Shown here one piece after another: positions 7,346 through 11,836 of a stretch of 11,836 bases of DNA. The stretch is from Kiritimatiellia bacterium. Its GTDB lineage: Bacteria > Verrucomicrobiota > Kiritimatiellia > RFP12 > UBA1067. The notes beneath the pieces are model-generated. The model was not told where the DNA came from. It saw nothing but the letters and a program-made list of their open reading frames with translations, and did not search any database. Both the position numbers and the translations under genes were made by a program. The stretch lies in contig CAAGNL010000224.1 in assembly GCA_900771305.1 (NCBI GenBank), positions 1 to 11,836 on the forward strand, read 5' to 3'. Every line of letters starts with the position of its first letter. Position 1 is the first letter of the stretch.

Positions 7346-7440
7346 GACTTTTTGAAAGGTCCACCCGACTTTTTCGTTTGCCCCCAAGACTTTTTCGTCT
7401 GCTCCCGGCGACTTTTCGCGATCTCCCTACGGACTTTCCC
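7346..7440. repeat. Array of five degenerate 21-22 nt repeats built on GACTTTTTCG
   Basis: GACTTTT-like cores begin at 7346, 7367, 7388, 7410 and 7432, giving spacings of 21, 21, 22 and 22 nt. The spacers are C-rich (CCCACC, CCCCC, CTCCCG, CTCCCT). Near-two-turn spacing places each core on the same helix face. Read on the minus strand, the region gives a Lys/Ser/Gly 7-residue pattern, but no credible gene supports coding. It is too degenerate and too short in period for CRISPR. Confidence 0.55.
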
Positions 7441-7451
7441 GGGCGTCCCTT

Positions 7452-7505
7452 CGGACGGGGTGGCGGCGGCGAGCGGTCTCGCCACTCTGTTTCACAGAAT
7501 GTCCG
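7452..7505. repeat. Branched hairpin region
   Basis: CGGAC (7452-7456) pairs with GTCCG (7501-7505), enclosing a GC-rich hairpin GGCGAG/CTCGCC near 7468-7483 and a small hairpin TCTGT-TTC-ACAGA (7486-7498). This is potential RNA structure only; no further support is visible. Confidence 0.3.
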
Positions 7506-7608
7506 TATTTCCCCAGTCCAACACCGCTTTCGACCCCGTTCTGCCCAAAATTGTTCGCGGTCGTGTGAAGGATTTGTGAATGATTCGGGAAACATCCGGG
7601 AAACAATC

Positions 7609-7653
7609 CATTCAACCATTCAAACATTTTGAGATTCTCTCATTCAAACATTT
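7609..7653. repeat. CATTCAA direct repeats overlapping the copy-1 RNA promoter
   Basis: CATTCAA occurs at 7609-7615, 7617-7623 and 7641-7647. The last two extend to an identical CATTCAAACATTT (7617-7629 and 7641-7653), spaced 24 nt apart. The right copy covers the presumed -35 box. Just upstream, GGGAAACA occurs twice (7587 and 7598). They could be regulator sites or simple AT-rich repeats. Confidence 0.45.
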
Positions 7654-7671
7654 ATCCCATTTTGCTATAAT
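7643..7671 (+). promoter_or_regulatory. Promoter of structured RNA copy 1
   Basis: TTCAAA (7643-7648; 4 of 6 with the -35 consensus), a 17-bp spacer, then TATAAT (7666-7671) preceded by TG, so an extended -10 TGCTATAAT. Transcription would start near G7678, the first base of the GTCAAGCGGA block shared with copy 2. Confidence 0.75.
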
Positions 7672-7677
7672 TCCCCC

Positions 7678-8026
7678 GTCAAGCGGATGAGTGTCCGCGC
7701 GATGAATGTTCTTTGATATCGGCGGGATTGAGGTGTAGAGATGAGGTGTAGGTGTAGAGTGGAGTGAGCTCCCTCGACCTAGACCTTTGACCTCGATCTT
7801 CCATCCCGCCAACATAAATGTGCGTAAGCGCATTTTTGCTTCGTCTGAAAACGACCAATTCTTAGATGTGAAGCGAAGAATGTGGCTATGCAGGGCTTTG
7901 CAACGTGGGTATAGTGTGCCCATGCCTTATTGTGCATCCGTTCTGCGTGCCCGTTCTTGATATTTCATATCGGGCGCTTGGTCGTGCCTCAGACGAGATA
8001 TCTCGAACGAGGCACGCTTCTTTTTT
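7678..8026 (+). ncRNA. Putative structured ncRNA, copy 1 (unrecognised family)
   Basis: About 349 nt from the predicted start to the terminator T-run, with no credible reading frame and clear homology to 8651-8939. Structure, 5' to 3': hairpin GCGGA/TCCGC (7683-7698); conserved GTTCTTTGATATCGGCGG (7708-7725); stem GGCGGGAT/ATCCCGCC (7721-7728, 7803-7810), whose apical arm is about 75 nt; AAATGTGC-GTAA-GCGCATTT (7816-7835) with a GNRA-type loop; ATTCTT/AAGAAT near 7858-7881; TGGGTA/TGCCCA (about 7906-7922); GCCCG/CGGGC (7949-7953, 7971-7975); and the terminator. The 23-nt block 7942-7964 and the 25-nt block 7995-8019 are identical in copy 2. Several stems differ by compensatory changes, which argues for selection on RNA structure. 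I do not recognise it as tmRNA, RNase P, SRP or 6S RNA. Its function is unknown. Confidence 0.75.
7983..8026 (+). terminator. Terminator of RNA copy 1
   Basis: CGTGCCTC (7983-7990) pairs with GAGGCACG (8009-8016). An inner palindrome CGAGATATCTCG (7994-8005) forms the top of the hairpin. Then comes CTTC followed by six T (8021-8026). Copy 2 has the same structure. Confidence 0.8.
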
Positions 8027-8060
8027 GCCACGGAAGTTGCGCTGTTTTCAGACTTGTGGC
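8027..8060 (+). other. Hairpin just after the copy-1 terminator
   Basis: GCCAC (8027-8031) pairs with GTGGC (8056-8060), and AAGT (8034-8037) with ACTT (8052-8055). GAAGTTGCGCTG (8033-8044) corresponds to GAAGCTGCGTTG after copy 2 (8948-8959). The duplicated unit therefore extends slightly past the terminator. Confidence 0.45.
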
Positions 8061-8102
8061 AGGATAAGGAACGACAAATTAAAAAGAGTCTTCAGGCATA
8101 AG

Positions 8103-8474
8103 TGTGGGTCTGTCCAGGTGTTCGAGGTGCCCAATTTGGTGCGCAGATGCTACGCATACGCAGAATTTGGCGAAATCCGATCCGGCTACGACGCCCGCGC
8201 CGTGGACTGTGCAATGGCATCTCAAGGCCTTGAAATCTGCGCGCGGGCTACGCCGGAATCGGATTTCGCCAAGGTCTTTTCCGAGGGACACATGCGACAA
8301 TCTTCGACCGAATCGACCGTGGCGTAGCCCGCGCGTCAAAAATCAAGCCATAGAATTGGCAAATTCAAGTCATTGGCGCGGGCGTTGTAGCCACGTCGAT
8401 TCGGTCGAAAAATCTGCGTATGCGAAGCATCTGCGTACAAATAAAGATCCTCCGCTTCCTCGGTCTGACCCACA
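8103..8474. repeat. Large palindromic element, T- or Y-shaped
   Basis: An imperfect palindrome of about 372 bp. The outer stem pairs TGTGGGTCTGTCC (8103-8115) with 8462-8474, and CAGATGCTACGCATACGCAGA (8144-8164) with 8413-8433 (one mismatch). Inside it are two lateral hairpins. Hairpin A has a perfect 15-bp arm, 8167-8181 with 8258-8272, then GCCCGCGC (8193-8200) with GCGCGGGC (8241-8248). Hairpin B has a perfect 14-bp arm, 8303-8316 with 8396-8409, then CGTGGC/GCCACG and GCCCGCGC (8327-8334) with GCGCGGGC (8376-8383). A and B carry the same asymmetric internal loop (GTA opposite about six nt) in mirror order, so the element is an inverted pair of similar units. The A loop also holds the palindrome TCAAGGCCTTGA (8222-8233). 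No transposase gene or target duplication is visible. It could be a non-autonomous mobile element or a structured transcript. Confidence 0.8.
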
Positions 8475-8608
8475 TTTCTGCCCGAAGAGCCCCTATTTTG
8501 TTATATATTGGTATATGTGTTGCTTTTCGCAGACATATCTGTGCCTTCTTGGAACTGGAGTATGAGTAGGGCTGCCTGAACATCCTCGCTTCTCGCCTCT
8601 CATCACCG

Positions 8609-8636
8609 AAATCCGCCTCGCAGGGGGCGGATTTTT
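8609..8636 (+). terminator. Intrinsic terminator abutting the copy-2 promoter
   Basis: AAATCCGCC (8609-8617) pairs with GGCGGATTT (8626-8634) around an 8-nt loop, with a T-run at 8632-8636. It ends two bases before the -10 box of copy 2. It would stop any transcript coming through the palindromic element. Confidence 0.75.
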
Positions 8637-8644
8637 GCTATAAT
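8637..8644 (+). promoter_or_regulatory. Extended -10 promoter of structured RNA copy 2
   Basis: TG followed by TATAAT (8639-8644) gives TGCTATAAT, identical to copy 1. The presumed -35 position (8616-8621, CCTCGC) lies inside the terminator hairpin and does not match the consensus, so this promoter would rely on the extended -10. The predicted start is G8651. Confidence 0.65.
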
Positions 8645-8650
8645 TCTCCC

Positions 8651-8939
8651 GTCAAGCGGACGCGTGTCCGCGAGACGATAGTTCTTTGATATCGGCGGCA
8701 GGGCGCCTTTCGCAATTCTGCCGCCACCATCAAATGTGCGTAAGCGCATTTTTTGCTTCTACAGAAAACCGCTAATTTTCGATCAGGGGCAAGGATGTGG
8801 CTGCGCAGGCCTGTACACCCTGGGTGCATTGTACCCAGGCCTTACTGTGTACCCGCTCTGCGTGCCCGTTCTTGATATTCCTGATCGGGCTCTTAGCGGT
8901 GCCTCTGTAGAGATATCTCGAACGAGGCACGCTTTTTTT
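8651..8939 (+). ncRNA. Putative structured ncRNA, copy 2 (unrecognised family)
   Basis: About 289 nt and homologous to 7678-8026. Equivalent elements: hairpin GCGGAC/GTCCGC (8656-8661, 8666-8671) inside a GTC/GAC closing stem; GTTCTTTGATATCGGCGG (8681-8698); stem GGCGGCAG/CTGCCGCC (8694-8701, 8718-8725) with a short 16-nt apical part in place of copy 1's long arm; AAATGTGC-GTAA-GCGCATTT (8732-8751); CTGGGT/ACCCAG (about 8819-8838) nested in GTACAC/GTGTAC; GCCCG/CGGGC around 8864-8890; and the terminator. Stem changes relative to copy 1 keep pairing (GGGAT/ATCCC against GCAG/CTGC; TGGGTA/TGCCCA against CTGGGT/ACCCAG). It ends 61 nt before radC, so it could be an independent RNA or a leader of the radC-hsdMS mRNA. 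Confidence 0.75.
8899..8939 (+). terminator. Terminator of RNA copy 2
   Basis: GTGCCTC (8899-8905) pairs with GAGGCAC (8924-8930), with an inner GAGATATCTC palindrome (8910-8919) and seven T (8933-8939). It is almost identical to the copy-1 terminator. If read through, it would feed radC. Confidence 0.8.
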
Positions 8940-9000
8940 ATGCCGTCGAAGCTGCGTTGCCGTTTCTTGGAGGGCGGCCTACGGAATACTTGGGGAACAT

Positions 9001-9735
9001 ATGACCCGCGAGACAAAGGTCGTACGCGAAACGGCAGCAGCGATGTTGCCGCGCGAAAAGCTTTTGTCCGGGACGACGGCGGCGGACTTGTCCGACCAGG
9101 AATTGTTGGCCGTGCTGCTGAAGACGGGAACGAGAGATTGCAATGTCCTCGAACTGTCCGGGCGGATCCTGAAGCAATTCGGCTCTCTTTACGATCTTTC
9201 GCTGGCGGATTGGCGCGAGCTCAAGGACGTGCCCGGACTTGGCCCGGTACGGAGCCTTGAGCTGTATTCCATGTTCGAGTTTGGGCGGCGTGCCATCAAG
9301 CAGCCCATCCAGGATTTTCAGAAGGCGCCGTTGGATTCGCCGGACAAAGTGGCGCGTCTCCTGCAGGCGTGGATTCTCGGGGATCCACAGGAAACGTTCT
9401 ATGTGCTGTTCCTGGATGTCCGCGGTTACCTGATGTGCGAACCCAAGGCGATGATGCGCGGTTCGAACTGCGAGGCGACGGTTGGTGTGGCCGATGTCTA
9501 TCGCGAGGCGGTCAAGCGCAACGCCCGGGCCGTCATCGTGGCGCACAACCATCCCGGCGGCGGATCGAATCCCAGTCCGGCGGATCTGGCCGTGACCCGC
9601 AAACTCATTGACGCGGGCGTGGCGCTGGATATCGCGCTCAAAGACCATATCATCCTCGGCGGCGCTTCGAACGGCGAAGACTGGACCTCGCTGCGCGAAA
9701 GCGGATTGATCGATTTTACGAAGAAAGGCGAATGA
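9001..9735 (+). CDS. radC: RadC-family JAMM/MPN-plus domain protein
   Basis: A 244-residue protein with the full RadC layout. The N-terminal LPREKLLSGTTAADLSDQELLAVLLKTGT segment (about 16-44) is followed by a helix-hairpin-helix, LKDVPGLGPVRS (74-85), and a C-terminal JAMM metalloprotease-like domain. The metal ligands are present: Glu131 (QETFYVLFLD), His182 and His184 (HNHPGG), Ser192 and Asp195 (PSPAD). The biochemical role of RadC is unsettled; the old DNA-repair assignment is doubtful, and copies are frequent on mobile and defence loci. The ATG at 9001 follows GGGGA (8992-8996), a short spacing. It overlaps hsdM by ATGA, so it is co-translated with a type I modification system. No separate promoter is clear upstream. 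The family call is firm, the function is not. Confidence 0.94.
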   Translation: MTRETKVVRETAAAMLPREKLLSGTTAADLSDQELLAVLLKTGTRDCNVLELSGRILKQFGSLYDLSLADWRELKDVPGLGPVRSLELYSMFEFGRRAIKQPIQDFQKAPLDSPDKVARLLQAWILGDPQETFYVLFLDVRGYLMCEPKAMMRGSNCEATVGVADVYREAVKRNARAVIVAHNHPGGGSNPSPADLAVTRKLIDAGVALDIALKDHIILGGASNGEDWTSLRESGLIDFTKKGE

Positions 9736-11570
9736 TGATGACGGATGCTGATATTCAGGAACTGGAAAAGAGACTCTGGAAAACGGCGGATGATCTGCGC
9801 CAGGGAGCCGGCATCAAGGCCTCGCAATATGCACAGCCGATTTTCGGATTGATCTTTCTCCGGTTTGCCGATCACAAATACCGTGCGATCGAACCCGAGA
9901 TTTTGGCCGAATACAAGAAGCGCAAAGGCACGTTGCGGGAACGTCCGCTGAAGGAAATCGCCATCAAGACGTGCGGCTTCTATCTTCCCGACTGCGCACG
10001 CTACGACTTCATCCTCTCGCAACCGGCCGGTGACAAGCTCACGAAGGCGGTACGTGATGCGATGGAGGCGGTTGAGCAGGAAAATGAGGATCTGCGGGGC
10101 GTTCTGCCCAAGAACGTCTATGCGGAAATCGGCAGAAGCAAGGACGAGAATCTTCTCAAAAAACTCGTCCAGAATTTCAAGGACATTCCGGATGACGTCG
10201 AGATCGACGTCTTCGGAAAGATCTACGAATACTTCCTGGGCGAGTTCTCGCTGAAAGAGGGCCAGGACGGCGGCGTATTCTACACGCCGACTTCGGTTGT
10301 CCAGTACATGGTCAAGGTGTTGCAGCCGACGAAGGGCAAGATTCTCGACCCCGCGTGTGGATCGGGCGGCATGTTTGTGCAGGCGGCCCGGTACATGCAT
10401 GCACGGGGCCATGTGGACATCAGCGCCACAGGCGTGGAAATCGACGGCGACACCGCGAAGCTCGCGCGCATGAACCTTGTCCTCAACAATGTCAAGGGCA
10501 TCATCCACAAGGCCAATACCTTCTACGAAGACCCGGCGAAGTCGTTCGGCAATTACGACTACGTGATGGCCAATCCGCCGTTCAACGTGGACGGCGTCAA
10601 CTACGCAAGCGTCCAGAAGGAACCGCGCTTCAACACGTACGGAATTCCCCGCAACAAGTCGAAGCAGAAGAAGGATGCCGACGAGACCGTGCCGAACGCG
10701 AACTACCTGTGGATCAATCTCTTCGCGACGGCATTGAAGGCGAATGGACGGGCGGCGCTGGTGATGCCGTGCGGCGCGGAATCGGCGGGCGACAGCGAAC
10801 TCGAGATCCGCAAGCGCCTCATCGCGGCTGGACTCGTCAAGCAGCTGACGGTCTTGCCGAGCAACATGTTCAACACGGTGGTGCTGCCCGCCATGCTCTG
10901 GTTCTTCGACAAGGCGAAGCCGGAATCGTCCAGGAAGGACGAGATCCTGTTCGTCGATGCCCGGAAGATCTATACGCAGGTCGATACGACGCACCGCAAG
11001 TTCACGGAGGAGCAGCAGCGGTGTCTCGCGCTGATCACGCGCCTTTATGAAGGTGACAAGACGGAATACGCCGCGTTCACGAAGGATCTGGGGAACGCGA
11101 TCGCCGCGGCGAAGGCCGAGAAGGCGAAGAAACTGGCGGACAAGGAAACGTCCTTTGCCGCGGCGAAAGCGAAGATCGGCGAGGGGAAGACGGTCGTCCG
11201 GAAACTGGCCAAGGCGACCGAGAAGCACCAGAAGATCGTTGCCGAGATCACTAAGGAATACGATGCGGAGATCGCGCGGCTCGAAGGCCATCTCAAATGG
11301 GTCGCGGACAATTTCCCGAAGGGCGTCTACCGCGATGTGACGGGCCTCTGCAAAGTCGCGAAAGTCGCCGGCGAAGGCGGCATCGAGGCGAATGGCTGGA
11401 GTCTCAATCCCGGCCGTTATGTCGGTGTCGTGCAGGAAGTCGACACGACCACGCCCGCACAGTTCCGCGCCGAGATGAAGGCGATGTACGATGAATTCGC
11501 CGCACTCTCCGTCGAGGCCCACAAGATCGAAAAGCGCATCGCCGCCAATCTCCAGGAGGTACTGGGGTGA
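9732..11570 (+). CDS. hsdM: Type I restriction-modification system DNA methyltransferase subunit HsdM
   Basis: N6-adenine methyltransferase subunit, 612 residues. An N-terminal HsdM helical domain (about 8-150) contains LWKTADDLRQG and FGLIFLRFADHKY. Then come QDGGVFYTPTSVVQYMV (178-194), SAM-binding motif I DPACGSGGMF (206-215), acidic motif II (GVEIDGD, 234-240) and catalytic motif IV NPPF (281-284). A long Lys/Ala/Glu-rich stretch (about 440-525) is probably coiled coil and precedes the C-terminal region with YRDVTGLC and LNPGRYVG. HsdM is normally 500-530 residues, so this coiled coil largely explains the extra length. ATG occurs three times in a row (9732, 9735, 9738); AAAGG (9725-9728) fits 9735 or 9738 better than 9732. 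It would pair with HsdS to methylate a bipartite site, and restriction would need an hsdR not seen here. Confidence 0.96.
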   Translation: MMMTDADIQELEKRLWKTADDLRQGAGIKASQYAQPIFGLIFLRFADHKYRAIEPEILAEYKKRKGTLRERPLKEIAIKTCGFYLPDCARYDFILSQPAGDKLTKAVRDAMEAVEQENEDLRGVLPKNVYAEIGRSKDENLLKKLVQNFKDIPDDVEIDVFGKIYEYFLGEFSLKEGQDGGVFYTPTSVVQYMVKVLQPTKGKILDPACGSGGMFVQAARYMHARGHVDISATGVEIDGDTAKLARMNLVLNNVKGIIHKANTFYEDPAKSFGNYDYVMANPPFNVDGVNYASVQKEPRFNTYGIPRNKSKQKKDADETVPNANYLWINLFATALKANGRAALVMPCGAESAGDSELEIRKRLIAAGLVKQLTVLPSNMFNTVVLPAMLWFFDKAKPESSRKDEILFVDARKIYTQVDTTHRKFTEEQQRCLALITRLYEGDKTEYAAFTKDLGNAIAAAKAEKAKKLADKETSFAAAKAKIGEGKTVVRKLAKATEKHQKIVAEITKEYDAEIARLEGHLKWVADNFPKGVYRDVTGLCKVAKVAGEGGIEANGWSLNPGRYVGVVQEVDTTTPAQFRAEMKAMYDEFAALSVEAHKIEKRIAANLQEVLG

Positions 11571-11836
11571 AGTGGCAGAAGGTTAGGCTGGATTCGGTAT
11601 GCGAAAGCATATCCGATGGAGATCATCTAGCACCGCCTAAATCGGATTCTGGCGTGCCGTTTATCACCATCTCAAATATCGACAGCAACAATAACATCGA
11701 TTTCACGCGGTGTATGTATGTTCCCCGCTCGTACTATGAGAATGTTGATAGTAAACGGAAACCTCAGAGGGGCGATGTTTTGTACTCGGTTGTCGGCTCG
11801 TTTGGCAAGCCGGTTTTGATGCGAGAGAATGCAGAA
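11567..11836 (+). CDS. hsdS: Type I restriction-modification specificity subunit HsdS, 3'-truncated by the window edge
   Basis: The first 90 codons are open to the right edge. The start is GTG at 11567, overlapping the hsdM stop (GTGA), with an excellent AGGAGGT ribosome site at 11554-11560 (spacing 6). The protein begins MKWQKVRLDSVCESISDGDH. It continues with LAPPKSDSGVPFITISNI (about 21-38) and RGDVLYSVVGSFGKPVLM (about 69-86), the usual opening of an HsdS target-recognition domain. HsdS chooses the DNA sequence recognised by the HsdM/HsdR complex. The base composition is visibly more AT-rich than hsdM, as is common for recognition domains that change by recombination. Family assignment is strong even though only the first recognition domain is partly present. 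Confidence 0.92.
   Translation, partial: MKWQKVRLDSVCESISDGDHLAPPKSDSGVPFITISNIDSNNNIDFTRCMYVPRSYYENVDSKRKPQRGDVLYSVVGSFGKPVLMRENAE

Noticed and set aside
7346..7440. CRISPR array
   Set aside because: Repeats are degenerate, the period is only 21-22 nt with no distinct repeat/spacer division, and no cas gene is present.
7212..7619. Minus-strand frame of 135 codons over the 21-22 nt repeat array
   Set aside because: The product is Arg/Ser/Lys/Gly-rich low complexity dictated by the repeats. There is no ribosome site and no resemblance to a known protein.
7876..7969. 6S RNA resemblance (AAGAATGTGGC and GATATTTCATA also occur in E. coli 6S RNA as I remember it)
   Set aside because: The order is reversed, copy 2 does not keep either string, and the fold is a series of hairpins rather than one long bubble-containing hairpin.
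7905..8327. Plus-strand frame of 140 codons through RNA copy 1 and the palindromic element
   Set aside because: It runs through the terminator hairpin and the palindrome, and copy 2 does not preserve the frame.
8103..8474. Complete insertion sequence
   Set aside because: There is no transposase frame inside and no target duplication that I can identify at the edges; only the palindromic structure is supported.
8491..8530. Promoter in the AT-rich TTGTTATATATTGGTATATG stretch
   Set aside because: No acceptable -35/-10 pair at 16-18 bp spacing and no gene before the terminator at 8609; the stretch 8475-8608 otherwise shows nothing definable.
7678..8939. tmRNA, RNase P RNA or SRP RNA
   Set aside because: No tRNA-like ends or tag frame, no conserved RNase P core, and no SRP GGAAGG/GCAGC motif could be found.
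8957..8990. radC promoter from TTGCCG and TACGGA
   Set aside because: The spacing is 17 bp but the -10 matches poorly; not enough to call.
8736..9260. Plus-strand frame of 174 codons through RNA copy 2 into radC
   Set aside because: It overlaps the real radC in another frame and crosses the copy-2 terminator.
9498..11522. A 674-codon open frame on the minus strand opposite radC/hsdM
   Set aside because: It is antisense to clearly recognisable RadC and HsdM motifs. Its product is rich in Arg/Leu/Asp/Val without domain features, the usual shadow in GC-rich DNA.

Overview
The window is one GC-rich bacterial contig segment. It holds the 3' part of secA, a small exported His-rich protein gene, a complete potABCD polyamine transporter operon, about 2.1 kb without a convincing protein gene (6912-9000), and then a radC-hsdM-hsdS operon whose last gene runs off the right edge. 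All genes read on the + strand. The SecA sequence suggests the FCB/PVC side of the bacterial tree, perhaps Kiritimatiellota, Lentisphaerota or Verrucomicrobiota: it has the FVLPD-LAAQ-MSA stretch in the crosslinking domain, a GRCSRQGDPG motif VI and a C-terminal zinc-binding SEC-C tail. That placement is from memory of the family and is only moderately secure.

Left part (1-6911). secA ends at 2203. A 130-residue secreted protein follows, with seven consecutive histidines and a Val/Gln/Pro repeat, and then a strong intrinsic terminator (2696-2723). A separate promoter with an extended -10 (TGATATACT) drives potA (TTG start), potB, potC and potD. potB/potC and potC/potD overlap by 4 nt (ATGA), so this is one tightly coupled operon: an ATPase, two permeases and a lipoprotein binding protein for spermidine/putrescine-type uptake.

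Central part (6912-9000). This is the unusual region. First comes a hairpin-rich stretch (6910-7300), then an array of five 21-22 nt repeats built on GACTTTT (7346-7440). Next are two homologous copies of what looks like a structured non-coding RNA, about 7678-8026 and 8651-8939. Each has a TGCTATAAT promoter, the same start context (GTCAAGCGGA), shared hairpins, several compensatory base changes and a near-identical intrinsic terminator. Between the copies lies a palindromic element of about 370 bp (8103-8474). It has an outer stem and two similar lateral hairpins, so it can fold into a T or Y shape. I do not recognise either element as a described family. They are the best candidates for something undescribed here.

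Right part (9001-11836). radC (JAMM/MPN-plus domain) overlaps hsdM by ATGA, and hsdM overlaps a GTG-started hsdS by GTGA. RadC is therefore translationally coupled to the modification and specificity subunits of a type I restriction-modification system. No independent promoter for radC is obvious, and RNA copy 2 ends only about 60 nt upstream. Read-through from that RNA's promoter could feed the defence operon, but this is inference. No hsdR is visible in the window.
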